Shown here one piece after another: positions 23,887 to 31,601 of a stretch of DNA of 48,885 nt. A model generated the notes under the pieces. The model did no database searches and was not told where the DNA came from. It worked only from the letters and a program-made list of their open reading frames with translations. The translations under genes were made by a program, and so were the position numbers. This DNA comes from an uncultured Christensenellaceae bacterium (GTDB lineage: Bacteria; Bacillota; Clostridia; Christensenellales; Pumilibacteraceae): positions 1 to 48,885 of the forward strand of contig CAJULE010000017.1 of NCBI GenBank assembly GCA_910587445.1, written 5' to 3'. How positions within the stretch are numbered: position 1 is the first letter of the stretch; each line of letters begins with the position of its first letter.

Positions 23887-25149
23887 ATGTTTGTAGACAG
23901 AGCCAAGATAAACATAAAGGCGGGCGACGGCGGCGACGGCTGCACTTCGTTCTATACCGAAAAGTATGTTGCGAACGGCGGACCCGACGGCGGCGACGGC
24001 GGTAAGGGCGGCGATATAGTTTTCGTTGCCGACTCGCGAAAAAGCTCACTTATAGATTTCCGCTACGAAAAGCACTTCCGTGCCGAAAACGGAAGTCGGG
24101 GTGCGTCGCGCTATTGCAGCGGTAAGAGCGGAAACGACCTTGTGATAAAAGTTCCCAAGGGCACTGTAATTCGCGACGCCGAAAGCGGCGGCATAATCGC
24201 CGATATGTTCGAAGAAGACAGTAAGGTCGTCGTGCTCGAGGGCGGTCGCGGCGGCAAGGGCAACGCTCGTTTCAAAACGGGACGCAGGCAAGCGCCGCAC
24301 TTTTCACAGACGGGCGAAAAGACGCTCGAGAGGACGGTGCTGTTGGAGCTCAAGACTATTGCCGACGTGGGTCTCGTCGGATTTCCGAACGTCGGCAAAT
24401 CCACGCTCCTGTCGGTAATAAGCGCGGCGCGACCCAAAATCGCCGACTACCATTTCACGACGCTGTCGCCCAATCTCGGGGTCGTGAAGTACTACGACGA
24501 CAGTTTCACGGTTGCGGACATACCCGGGCTTATAGAGGGAGCGTCCGCCGGCGCGGGGCTCGGGCATCACTTTCTCCGCCATATCGAGCGCGTGCGCCTC
24601 ATCGTTCACGTAGTCGATATTTCAGCTTGCGAGGGCAGAGACCCCGTCGAGGATTACAAGGCTATCAACAGGGAACTTGAGGAGTACAGCAAAAAAATTG
24701 CGGCGACCGAGCAGATAGTCGCGCTCAACAAGTCCGATATTCTCGATGACGAAACGGCGATCGAACGCTTCAAAAAGGAGACGGGAGTAAAAGATCCCAT
24801 TCTCATTTCGGCGGCGACGCGCGGCAATCTCGATACGCTTATAAAGGCTGTTTACGAAAAATTGTCTGAGCTTCCGCCGCTCGAGGCAATGCGCTTCGAG
24901 CCGTTCAAATACGCCGTGCGCGACACCGACGGATTCACCGTTTCGCGCGACACCGACGGAGCATTCGAGGTCTCCGGCGGCATGATCGACGAGCTCGCCC
25001 GCAAAGTCGTTCTCGACGATTACGACAGCATGAACTATTTCCAGCGCCGTTTAAAAGACGGCGGCGTAATAAACGCACTTCGTCTCGCGGGAGCGAAGGA
25101 CGGGGATATAGTCCGTATTCTCGACATTGAATTCGACTTCATCGACTGA
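23887..25149 (+). CDS. obg: GTPase ObgE/CgtA
   Basis: A ribosome-associated GTPase involved in 50S assembly and, in spore formers, the stress and sporulation phosphorelay. The 420-residue protein shows the Gly-rich Obg fold (residues 1-158, with GGPDGGDGGKGG and GGRGGKGNARF), the G domain (GFPNVGKST, switch FTTLSPNLG, VADIPGLIEGA, NKSD, ISAATRG), and a C-terminal OCT domain (about 345-420). AAGGAG overlaps the nth stop. Downstream in many Firmicutes come yhbY, nadD, yqeK and rsfS; here the nadD-yqeK-rsfS fusion follows after 860 bases of repeats. Confidence 0.97.
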   Translation: MFVDRAKINIKAGDGGDGCTSFYTEKYVANGGPDGGDGGKGGDIVFVADSRKSSLIDFRYEKHFRAENGSRGASRYCSGKSGNDLVIKVPKGTVIRDAESGGIIADMFEEDSKVVVLEGGRGGKGNARFKTGRRQAPHFSQTGEKTLERTVLLELKTIADVGLVGFPNVGKSTLLSVISAARPKIADYHFTTLSPNLGVVKYYDDSFTVADIPGLIEGASAGAGLGHHFLRHIERVRLIVHVVDISACEGRDPVEDYKAINRELEEYSKKIAATEQIVALNKSDILDDETAIERFKKETGVKDPILISAATRGNLDTLIKAVYEKLSELPPLEAMRFEPFKYAVRDTDGFTVSRDTDGAFEVSGGMIDELARKVVLDDYDSMNYFQRRLKDGGVINALRLAGAKDGDIVRILDIEFDFID

Positions 25150-25164
25150 CGTCTTATATACATC

Positions 25165-25250
25165 GTAATACGGGCTGCGTGCTCCTTGCCCTCGGTCGTG
25201 TACAAAGAAGTACACTCCCGTCGGGACTCGTCGCCTGCCACCCGTCTTAC
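25165..25250 (+). repeat. Tripartite element E, copy 5 (after obg)
   Basis: Outer arms GTAATACGGG (25165-25174) and CCCGTCTTAC (25241-25250), 9 of 10 matched. The apical stem GTGTAC (25198-25203) / GTACAC (25210-25215) is perfect. Shared blocks GGCTGCGTGCTCC and CTCGTCGCCTGC. The inner second stem is weak in this copy. Confidence 0.7.
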
Positions 25251-25269
25251 TCGTATCTAAGCCGTCAGC

Positions 25270-25392
25270 CTGACAGCGTATAAACATCGTATTTCTATGT
25301 CAGGCTTGCGTTTTTGCTTGGTCATGTACGAAAAGTACATTTCCTGCGCAAAATCCGCGCCTTCCTCGAACTACTCGTTTCTCCGCCGTCAG
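25270..25392 (+). repeat. Inverted-repeat element F, copy 1
   Basis: Terminal arms CTGACAGCG (25270-25278) and CGCCGTCAG (25384-25392), 8 of 9 matched. Internal landmarks are TATAAACATCG just inside the left arm, GGTCATGTACG..AAGTACA, and CTCGTTTCT just inside the right arm. A partial unit related to the 34061 tandem array follows at about 25400-25450. Confidence 0.65.
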
Positions 25393-25463
25393 AAGTCCGT
25401 GTTTTCCTCGAACTGCTCGTTTCTAAGCCTTAAAAGGGTCGTAGGAAGCAAACATACATTACA

Positions 25464-25594
25464 TTGTCATTCCGCGTGCTTTCTGTTTTGTCATGTTGAG
25501 CGTAGTCCTTTAGGACGAAGTCGAAACAGCTATTCCTATAAAAAGGCTCCCTTTGGTTAAGGGGAGCTGTCGCCGATAGGCGACTGAGGGGATT
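25464..25594. repeat. A-like and B-type dispersed repeats
   Basis: A variant A unit with an internal stem (GTCCTTTAGGAC, about 25503-25514) is followed by a full B unit (25545-25594) ending TGAGGGGATT. No coding sequence is supported in 25150-26013. Confidence 0.65.
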
Positions 25595-25645
25595 GGTTTC
25601 ATCTTGAAAAAGACTGTTACTTCTTCTATTCTCATTCCAAACCTT

Positions 25646-25990
25646 AAAAAGGGTTCTTAGGGCAAAGCCCTAAGTCGTTTAAAGGAGAGGGAATTGAAAG
25701 GGAGAGGAACAGCCGAAAGTCCTGACGGCATATAAACTTCGCAATACAGCGTTAAGCTCCGCGCCGCCTTGGTCATGTACAAAAAAGTACACTCCCGTCG
25801 TCGGTGCTCGCTTGCCTTGTCTTGCTTGTTTCTCTGCCGTCAGGTTCCTCTCCCTTCATCTTTTTGGAGCACCTTTTCGAAAAAAGGTGCAGAGGCATTT
25901 TCCGTAGCTTTTTGAAAAGTGTAATCTCTTTTTTGAGCACCTTTTCGAAAAAAGGGCAAAAAAAATTCCCGTACCTTTTAAAAAGGTGCA
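25646..25990 (+). repeat. Composite stem-loop element D, copy 3, interrupted by an F element
   Basis: Hairpin 1 at 25656-25674 (CTTAGGGC / GCCCTAAG). The left arm of hairpin 2 (GGGAGAGGAAC, 25700-25710) and its right arm (GTTCCTCTCCC; the bases TTCCTCTCCC are at 25845-25854) are split by a 120-base insertion at 25720-25844. Type-3 hairpins follow at about 25870-25892 and 25940-25960, then a partial one at about 25972-25990. The next gene's ribosome site begins about ten bases later. Confidence 0.75.
25721..25844 (+). repeat. Inverted-repeat element F, copy 2, inside the D hairpin loop
   Basis: Terminal arms CCTGACGGCA (25721-25730) and TGCCGTCAGG (25835-25844) pair perfectly. Inside are TATAAACTTCG, GGTCATGTACA..AAGTACACTCCC and GCTTGTTTCTC, as in the other F copies. 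In the uninterrupted D copy at 48836 the loop reads AGCCGAAAG followed directly by TTCCTCTCCC, which defines the insertion point. Confidence 0.75.
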
Positions 25991-26013
25991 CATACATCAG
26001 GAGGTAAAACCCC

Positions 26014-27765
26014 ATGGAAAACAAAATAGAAAAACTCGCATTGTTCGGCGGTAGCTTCGACCCTGTGACGAACGCCCACAGGGACATCATCGAGAAGCTG
26101 TCCGAGCGCTTCGACGAGGTGGTCGTAATGCCGACCGCCGTTTCGCCGTTCAAGACGAAAAATTCGGCGTCGGCGAGCGGAGATAGACGCGTCGATATGC
26201 TCAAGCGCGCCTGCCGCGATTTCAAGAACGTGACGATCTCGCGCTACGAGCTCAAGCGCGAGGGCGTAAGCTACACCGTCGATACCGTCGAACACCTGAA
26301 GGATAAATACGATGCCGACGTCACGACGGTCATAGGCAGCGAGGAACTTCCGTATCTTAACAAGTGGAAGGACTGCGCGCGGCTCAAGGAACTTACGACC
26401 TTTTACGTAATAGAGCGCAAGGGCTATCCCGCGGACAAGGCGGCTAAGAAGGCGATCGATCGCGGCTACAGAGTGCGTATCGCGCCGTTCGGCGTCGGAA
26501 GCGAAAGCTCGAGCGAAGTAAAGCTTGCACGCGCCTTCGGCAGGGAGAAATTGCCCGTGCCGAAAGCTGTCGCGAAGTACATCGAAAAGAACGGACTCTA
26601 TGAGGACTATCGCTTCATAACCGAGCGTTACGACGAATTCGGACTCAGGCGCGAACGTGTCGAGCACACGGAGAGAGTGGCTTACAGCGCAATAGCTCTC
26701 GCAAAGGCATACGGCGTGTCGGCTCACGACGCGCTTGTTGCCGCGCTGCTCCACGACATAGCCAAGGAGACCGACGAAAAGTGGTTCGAGCGCAACGGTC
26801 TTTCCGCTCCCGATACGTCGGGAATGCCGAAAAAGATACGCCATGCTCTTTACGGAGCGGCGATAGCAAAAAGCTGTTTCGGCATCGACGACGAGGAAAT
26901 ACTCGATGCGATACGTCTGCACACTACGGGCGGCGACGATATGTCCGAGCTTGCCGAAGTGATATTTCTCGCCGATTACATCGAAGAGGGAAGGAACTTC
27001 GACGGCGTGGAGAAAATCCGTCTCGCGGCGCGTGAGAGCCTTAAAAAAGGTATGTGCGCGGCGCTCGAGCGTACGCTTGCCTTTCTCGAAGAAGACGGCG
27101 GCGAAATTTACGTCGGCACCTTGACCGCTTACGAGCACTATAAAAACCTGTGCTCAAAAGGCAAAAAGGCGGCGAAAAAGACCGCCGAAGCCGTGCCCGA
27201 GAAGAGCGTGAAAAAGACGGACAAACCCGTGAAAGCAAAGGTTGATTCGAAGCCCGAGGCGGAAAAAGAGTCCGCAGTAAAAGAGGAATCCGCGAAGGCG
27301 GAAAGGGAAAAGCACGCACCCGCAAAGAAGGAAAGCGCCGAGCGCGCGGACGTCGCCGCGCCTTCCGAAAATGCGCCTGCGGCAACGGTAAAACAGAGCG
27401 AGGAAAACAGTCCCGATCATGAAAAAGCGCACGCTCTCGCACGCGAGATAGGCGGCTGGCTGTGCGAAAAGAAGGGAAGAGAAGTAATGCTCATCGACGT
27501 TTCGGAACGCACTATAGTCACCGATTATTTCGTCATCGCGACGGCGAACTCCACGACGCAGGTTCGCTCGCTTGCCGATTACGTGGACGAAAAGATGTCG
27601 AAGGGCAAGGGGATCGAGCCTCTTCACCGCGACAACAATCCCCAGTGGTATGTCGTCGACTACGGCAATGTGATAGTACACGTGTTTTTGAAGAGCGTGC
27701 GCGAGGTGTACAGCCTCGAAAGACTTTGGTCCGACGGTAACAACGAGGAGCTGTTGGACGACTGA
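26014..27765 (+). CDS. Triple fusion: NadD adenylyltransferase, YqeK HD hydrolase, RsfS ribosomal silencing factor
   Basis: One 583-residue frame contains three proteins that are usually separate neighbours. Residues 1-205 are nicotinate-nucleotide adenylyltransferase NadD (GGSFDPVTNAH at 12-22, VIGSEELPYLNKW, a degenerate SESSSEVK near 163-170), the NAD-synthesis step from NaMN to NaAD. Residues about 207-385 are a YqeK HD-domain hydrolase (EHTERV 217-222, LLHDIAKE with HD at 247-248, IRLHTTG 300-306, ADYIEEGR), which cleaves Ap4A in characterised members. A Lys/Ala/Glu linker (about 381-468) leads to RsfS (469-583: VMLIDVSERTIVTDYFVIATANS, EKMSKGKGIEPLHRDN, WYVVDYGNVIVHVF), which binds uL14 and blocks subunit joining. 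AGGAGG lies eight bases before ATG. The stop overlaps the next ATG. Confidence 0.93.
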   Translation: MENKIEKLALFGGSFDPVTNAHRDIIEKLSERFDEVVVMPTAVSPFKTKNSASASGDRRVDMLKRACRDFKNVTISRYELKREGVSYTVDTVEHLKDKYDADVTTVIGSEELPYLNKWKDCARLKELTTFYVIERKGYPADKAAKKAIDRGYRVRIAPFGVGSESSSEVKLARAFGREKLPVPKAVAKYIEKNGLYEDYRFITERYDEFGLRRERVEHTERVAYSAIALAKAYGVSAHDALVAALLHDIAKETDEKWFERNGLSAPDTSGMPKKIRHALYGAAIAKSCFGIDDEEILDAIRLHTTGGDDMSELAEVIFLADYIEEGRNFDGVEKIRLAARESLKKGMCAALERTLAFLEEDGGEIYVGTLTAYEHYKNLCSKGKKAAKKTAEAVPEKSVKKTDKPVKAKVDSKPEAEKESAVKEESAKAEREKHAPAKKESAERADVAAPSENAPAATVKQSEENSPDHEKAHALAREIGGWLCEKKGREVMLIDVSERTIVTDYFVIATANSTTQVRSLADYVDEKMSKGKGIEPLHRDNNPQWYVVDYGNVIVHVFLKSVREVYSLERLWSDGNNEELLDD

Positions 27766-28640
27766 TGGGCTGGGAACAGACTCTCATAAAGGGACTTCAG
27801 TCCTTAAGCAATGCGTTTTTCGACGCCGTAAATCTCGGTATAACCTATCTCGGGGACGAAATATTTTTCATAGTCGTGGCAGTCGTTCTCTATTGGTGCG
27901 TAGACAAGAAGTTCGCATATAAGTTCATGAACGTCTATATTCTGTCGGTTGCGGCAAACGAAGGGCTTAAAAGCATAGTCGCCCGTCGCCGTCCGTACCT
28001 TGTCGAAGGCATACGTTCCATAGGTAAGGAGACTGGCGGCTACAGCTTCCCGAGCGGACACTCGCAGAGCATAGCAAACATTTCGACGCAGATAAATATG
28101 CGCTGGAGGGAAGGAGTGCCGAGAAAGGTCTTTCTGCCCGTCGGCATAGTCGTTACCGCTCTCGTTATGTTTTCGAGAATGTATCTCGGACAGCACTATC
28201 TGACGGACGTGATTGTAGGCGCGGCGCTCGGTATTGTGCTTGCTCTTTTACTCGGTACGCTTTTCGACTTTCTCGGGAACAAAGAAGAGCGGATAGCGGC
28301 GGGAATAATCCCTCTGTGCCTCGTGCTTGCGGTTGTATTTTCCGTTATCGGTATCGAAGGCGTGGGCAATGTGATGACGGTGCTCGGCGCATATACGGCG
28401 ATAGCTATCGGCTATTTCTGCGAAAAGAAATTCGTCGGATACAATGTGCGCTCGGATAAGTGGTGGAAGTACGGCGTCAAATTGATAATAGGACTTGCGA
28501 CTACTCTCGCTTTGAAGGAAGGACTGAAGTTCGCTTTCGATCCCGACGTCTATCTGCTGTACAACTTCTTGCGCTATTTCATAGTCGGGCTGTGGGCTTC
28601 GCTCTGTTGTCCGCTTATTTTCAGGCTTTGTCGTTTCTGA
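27765..28640 (+). CDS. PAP2-family membrane phosphatase
   Basis: A 291-residue integral membrane protein with about eight helices. The PAP2 signature is complete: KSIVARRRPY (family KxxxxxxRP), YSFPSGHSQ (PSGH), and SRMYLGQHYLTDVIVG (SRxxxxxHxxxD). Such enzymes dephosphorylate lipid phosphates such as undecaprenyl diphosphate or phosphatidate; the substrate cannot be read. The ATG overlaps the last base of the preceding stop (TGATG), so it is coupled to the NadD fusion gene. The C-terminal third adds extra helices beyond the minimal domain. Confidence 0.92.
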   Translation: MGWEQTLIKGLQSLSNAFFDAVNLGITYLGDEIFFIVVAVVLYWCVDKKFAYKFMNVYILSVAANEGLKSIVARRRPYLVEGIRSIGKETGGYSFPSGHSQSIANISTQINMRWREGVPRKVFLPVGIVVTALVMFSRMYLGQHYLTDVIVGAALGIVLALLLGTLFDFLGNKEERIAAGIIPLCLVLAVVFSVIGIEGVGNVMTVLGAYTAIAIGYFCEKKFVGYNVRSDKWWKYGVKLIIGLATTLALKEGLKFAFDPDVYLLYNFLRYFIVGLWASLCCPLIFRLCRF

Positions 28641-28663
28641 TATGAAAAAACGCCGTATAATCC

Positions 28664-28692
28664 TTGACACAAACAAAAATTCGTGCTATATT
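28664..28692 (+). promoter_or_regulatory. Promoter of the FMN riboswitch-ribU transcript
   Basis: Perfect TTGACA (28664-28669), 17-bp spacer, TATATT (28687-28692) with TGC directly before it (extended -10). Transcription would start about at the 5' base of the aptamer P1 stem. Confidence 0.8.
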
Positions 28693-28697
28693 ATAGC

Positions 28698-28815
28698 CAT
28701 AGCTTAGGGGCGGAGTGCAATTCTCCAATCGGCGGTTATAGTCCGCGAACGCATAAGAGCGTCGACGGGGTGAAATTCCCCGACCGACCGTAAAGTCGGG
28801 ATGGTATAAGCTATG
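28698..28815 (+). ncRNA. FMN riboswitch (RFN element)
   Basis: Closing stem P1 is CATAGCTT (28698-28705) with AAGCTATG (28808-28815), perfect. Inside are the family's conserved segments: AGGGGCGGAGTGCAATTC, GGCGG..TAGTCCGCGAAC, GAGCGTCGACGGGGTGAAATTCC in pieces, and GACCGACCGTAAAGTC followed by GGGATGG. The aptamer senses FMN and lies directly before a riboflavin transporter gene, the standard arrangement. Beyond P1, AGGGGCG (28706-28712) in the aptamer is complementary to CGCCCCT (28836-28842), and the CCTTT within the latter can also pair with the ribosome site. This suggests translational control. Confidence 0.93.
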
Positions 28816-28859
28816 AAAAGCCGAGGCTTTTTCTGCGCCCCTTTGTATATAAAAGGAGG
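28816..28859 (+). promoter_or_regulatory. Expression platform of the FMN riboswitch
   Basis: A short AAAAGC-CGAG-GCTTTT hairpin (28816-28831) has only two further T, making it a weak terminator. Then CCTTT (28840-28844) can pair with AAAGG (28852-28856), covering part of the AAGGAGG ribosome site (28853-28859). The same CCTTT region can instead pair with the aptamer 5' strand. Confidence 0.5.
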
Positions 28860-28868
28860 CGTTTTTTT

Positions 28869-29627
28869 ATGGAAACATTCGAGGAGCGTGAACAGAGAGC
28901 GGAAGAGGAAACCGCTGCGACCGTACAGGAAGCGAGTGTAGACTCGGCTTCGCCCGCAGCCGTCAAAAATCTCGCCGCGGTCAATACGGAGAAAAAGACG
29001 AAATTCTTTTCCACGAAGAACATAGTCAAACTTGCGGTCTTTACGGCGCTATCTTATGTGCTGTATATGTTCCTAAAGACGCCGCTTCCGATATTCGCGC
29101 CTTGGCTCGAGCTTCAGATATCCGATTTGCCCGCGCTCATGGCGGCGTTCATGACGGGGCCCATAGGCGGCGCTGTGGTGATAATTTTGAAGTGTCTTTT
29201 GAAAATGCCTTTTACTTCGACGGCATTAGTCGGAGAACTTGGCGATATATTCATGGGGCTTGCATTCGTCTTGCCGCCCGCATTCATCTATAAAAAATTT
29301 CATACGCGAAAGGGCGCGCTTTTGGGACTCGTTGTCGGCGCGGCTGTATGCACGGCGGTTTCGGCGGTCATAAACGCCGTTGTGCTCGTGCCGTTCTATG
29401 TCGAGCTTTACTGCCACGGCGACGAACAAATGCTCGTCGGTATGCTCTCGGGGCTCTTTCCGTCCATAACCTGGGATACGTTCATGGGCTACTATATAGG
29501 GCTGTCCGTAGTGCCTTTCAATCTGATTCGCTGTACGCTTGTCGGATTTTTAACCTTTCTTCTCTATAAACACACCGAAAAACTGTTCACCGCTCTTACG
29601 CCGAAAAAAAAGGTCGACGCGAAATAA
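28869..29627 (+). CDS. ribU: Riboflavin ECF transporter S component
   Basis: A 252-residue membrane protein. Residues 1-50 form a long, charged cytosolic N-terminus rich in Glu and Ala. About six helices follow, with the RibU-type signature FLKTPLPIFAPWLELQISDLP, then ALMAAFMTGPIGG and LKCLLKMPFTSTALVGELGDIFMG. It binds riboflavin and works with the shared ECF ATPase/T module encoded elsewhere. The FMN riboswitch upstream supports the substrate. The extended charged N-terminus is longer than in Bacillus or Lactococcus RibU. The terminator at 29607-29641 begins inside the last codons. Confidence 0.93.
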   Translation: METFEEREQRAEEETAATVQEASVDSASPAAVKNLAAVNTEKKTKFFSTKNIVKLAVFTALSYVLYMFLKTPLPIFAPWLELQISDLPALMAAFMTGPIGGAVVIILKCLLKMPFTSTALVGELGDIFMGLAFVLPPAFIYKKFHTRKGALLGLVVGAAVCTAVSAVINAVVLVPFYVELYCHGDEQMLVGMLSGLFPSITWDTFMGYYIGLSVVPFNLIRCTLVGFLTFLLYKHTEKLFTALTPKKKVDAK

Positions 29628-29641
29628 TCTTCGACCTTTTT
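29607..29641 (+). terminator. ribU terminator overlapping the 3' end of the gene
   Basis: AAAAAGGTCGA (29607-29617) pairs with TCGACCTTTTT (29631-29641), 11 bp, with the U-tract formed by the right arm. The stop codon lies in the loop. Confidence 0.75.
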
Positions 29642-29710
29642 CGGCGCGATAAAACGCGAAAGATCGAAAATTATACTTTTCGAAATTGCATATATGCCCC
29701 TGTAAATCGG

Positions 29711-29739
29711 TTGCAAAAACCCGTCTTTTTTGGTATACT
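29711..29739 (+). promoter_or_regulatory. Promoter of the tsaE operon
   Basis: TTGCAA (29711-29716), 17-bp spacer, TATACT (29734-29739). A five-codon ATG frame (29743-29760) begins too close to the predicted start site to be a convincing leader peptide; tsaE follows at 29815. Confidence 0.7.
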
Positions 29740-29814
29740 TATATGGACGATTTTCGATAAGTTTCGCAGTCGTTGGAAAGGTAAGTTTCACTTGGGCGCA
29801 AGGAGAGGGGTCAT

Positions 29815-30231
29815 ATGCTTATACGCTCGCACGGCGAAAAAGATACATACGATGCGGCAAAGAAGTTTGCCGCAGGTCTTTTCGGCGGCGAAATCATAAC
29901 TCTTTCCGGCGAGCTCGGCGCGGGCAAGACGGTTTTCGTCAAGGGTCTTTGCTCGGCTCTCGGCGTCAAGGACGAAGTGCTAAGCCCCACTTTTACCGTC
30001 ATGAACGACTATAACGGCAAAGAACTTAAAGTCTACCATTACGATGCCTACCGTCTTTCGGGCGGAGATGAAGCGTACTACGCCGGTCTTACCGATTATT
30101 TCGGTGCAAAGGACGGCGTGTGCGTAATCGAGTGGGCGGAAAACATAGCGGACACACTCGAGGGGCTTGAGACAATAAAGGTGGAAATACGCTATACGGG
30201 AGAAACCGAAAGGGAGATAGAAATCCTATGA
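29815..30231 (+). CDS. tsaE: tRNA threonylcarbamoyladenosine biosynthesis ATPase TsaE
   Basis: A 138-residue P-loop ATPase acting with TsaB and TsaD in the t6A modification of ANN-decoding tRNAs. Walker A is GELGAGKT (32-39), followed by the characteristic SPTFTVMNDY, VYHYDAYRL, and VIEWAEN motifs. Length is normal. AAGGAGAGG lies before the ATG. It heads an operon tsaE-yhbY-tsaB-rimI with four-base ATGA overlaps at each junction, so all four are translationally coupled. Confidence 0.96.
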   Translation: MLIRSHGEKDTYDAAKKFAAGLFGGEIITLSGELGAGKTVFVKGLCSALGVKDEVLSPTFTVMNDYNGKELKVYHYDAYRLSGGDEAYYAGLTDYFGAKDGVCVIEWAENIADTLEGLETIKVEIRYTGETEREIEIL

Positions 30232-30518
30232 CGAGTAAGACAAGGGCAAAATTACGTTCGCTTGCATCGCAGACAAGCTCGCTTTTTCAGATAGGAAAGG
30301 GCGGTATAAACGACGAACTTTCCAAAGGCGTTTCGCAGGCTCTCGATAAGCGCGAGCTCGTAAAAATATCCGTTTTAAAGACAAGCCCCGTATCGGCGAA
30401 AGAGGCGATGGAGCTTCTTTCGGAAAGCCTTAAGGCGGAGCCGATCGCGGCGACGGGCAACACGCTCGTGCTGTACCGAAAAAGCAATGCCGACGGGGTC
30501 AAGCATATAGAGCTATGA
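30228..30518 (+). CDS. yhbY: CRS1/YhbY-type RNA-binding protein
   Basis: A 96-residue single-domain KH-like RNA-binding protein (LRSLASQTSSLFQIGKGG, GVSQALDKRELVKISVL, ATGNTLVLYRKS). Family members bind 50S precursors and are often near obg or nadD. Here the gene is placed inside the tsa operon, between tsaE and tsaB, which is unusual relative to its common position. It overlaps both neighbours by four bases (ATGA). The conserved GxxG loop is present as GKGG. Confidence 0.93.
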   Translation: MTSKTRAKLRSLASQTSSLFQIGKGGINDELSKGVSQALDKRELVKISVLKTSPVSAKEAMELLSESLKAEPIAATGNTLVLYRKSNADGVKHIEL

Positions 30519-31129
30519 AGTACTTTTGTATCGATACGAGCGGAGCGAAAATTTCCGTGGGCGCGGCGGGTGAAAGAGCGGTCTATCTTTCGGACGACGG
30601 CTCCGTGAAAGCGGGGCGCGCGCTCATGCCCATGCTCGACAAGGCGCTCGAAAAGGCGGGGATGTCGGTCGATGACGCAGAGTTTATCGCCGTCGTCATC
30701 GGTCCCGGTTCGTTTACGGGCATACGTATAGGAGTGTCCGCCGCGCGCTCTCTCGCGTACGCGCTGAATATTCCCGTAGTTCCCGTCAACTCATGCGAGC
30801 TTGCCGCATATAACAGTAAGTGTCACGGTAAAGTGCTTTCGGTCTCCGACGCCGGCAACGGCTATTGTTTTACGGCTCTTTACGAAAACGGAAACGAGCT
30901 TGCGCCGCCGACCTGCATAAGGGATTCGGAGCTTGACGAATACGTGCGCTCGTGCGGAGAATGTACGCTCGCGGCGGATAAAAAGTATGCCGAGCGTCTC
31001 GGCGTCGCGGAAACGACGGGCGACGGGATCATAAAGCTCGCTCTCGAAAAGTATTCGTCCCGCGCCCAAAGCTATGGGACGATCGAGCCGCTGTACGTGA
31101 GAAAGTCTCAAGCCGAGGCAGACTTATGA
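30515..31129 (+). CDS. tsaB: tRNA threonylcarbamoyladenosine biosynthesis protein TsaB
   Basis: A 204-residue ASKHA-fold partner of TsaD. Shows the N-terminal CIDTSGAKISVG, IGPGSFTGIRIGVSAARSLAYAL (the strongest family signature), and a short C-terminal half ending in EPLYVRKSQAE, the usual position just before rimI. TsaB lacks catalysis itself and dimerises with TsaD to form the t6A complex. The start overlaps yhbY by four bases and the stop overlaps rimI by four bases. tsaD is not in the window. Confidence 0.95.
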   Translation: MKYFCIDTSGAKISVGAAGERAVYLSDDGSVKAGRALMPMLDKALEKAGMSVDDAEFIAVVIGPGSFTGIRIGVSAARSLAYALNIPVVPVNSCELAAYNSKCHGKVLSVSDAGNGYCFTALYENGNELAPPTCIRDSELDEYVRSCGECTLAADKKYAERLGVAETTGDGIIKLALEKYSSRAQSYGTIEPLYVRKSQAEADL

Positions 31130-31560
31130 TAAAGGCAGAAAGGTGCGTTTTGAGCGATGCGGACGAGATCCGCGCGCTCGAGTGCGAGTGTATGAGCAGA
31201 CCTTGGAGCTTTGAAAACATCGTTTCGGCTCTCGAAAGCGAGAATACGGCGATGTTTAAAGTGACCTCGGACGGCAGACTTGCAGGCTTCGGCGGCGTGG
31301 ACATCGTAGAAGGCGCCGAAGCGTCCGTGACCGACGTCGTCGTAAGAAGCGACTGCCGCAGAAAGGGCGTCGCAAGCGCGATCCTTGCCGCTATAATATC
31401 GGAGAGCCGCGCGAAAAAGGTCGAAACCGTTTTGCTCGAAGTGTGGGAGGGCAATCTTCCCGCAAGAGCTCTCTACGAAAAGTTCGGTTTTTCGTTGAGC
31501 TACCGTCGAAAAAACTACTACGCGGAGGGCGACGCGCTTGTCATGACCCTTAAGCCGTAG
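31126..31560 (+). CDS. rimI: Ribosomal protein S18-alanine N-acetyltransferase
   Basis: A 144-residue GNAT acetyltransferase that modifies the N-terminal alanine of S18. Visible are the ALECECMSRPWSFENIVSAL start region in parts, the acetyl-CoA loop VVRSDCRRKGVASAIL (Q/RxxGxG/A form RRKGVA), and the C-terminal EVWEGNLPARALYEKFGFSLSYRRKNYY, all typical of RimI. The position after tsaB is the classical one. The ATG overlaps the tsaB stop. Confidence 0.94.
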   Translation: MIKAERCVLSDADEIRALECECMSRPWSFENIVSALESENTAMFKVTSDGRLAGFGGVDIVEGAEASVTDVVVRSDCRRKGVASAILAAIISESRAKKVETVLLEVWEGNLPARALYEKFGFSLSYRRKNYYAEGDALVMTLKP

Positions 31561-31601
31561 AAAGGAGCGCAGAGGACGACATCGTTTTCAAGGAGCAAAT
31601 A

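Noticed and set aside
29743..29760. Five-codon upstream frame before tsaE
   Set aside because: It begins about at the predicted transcription start and has no ribosome site.
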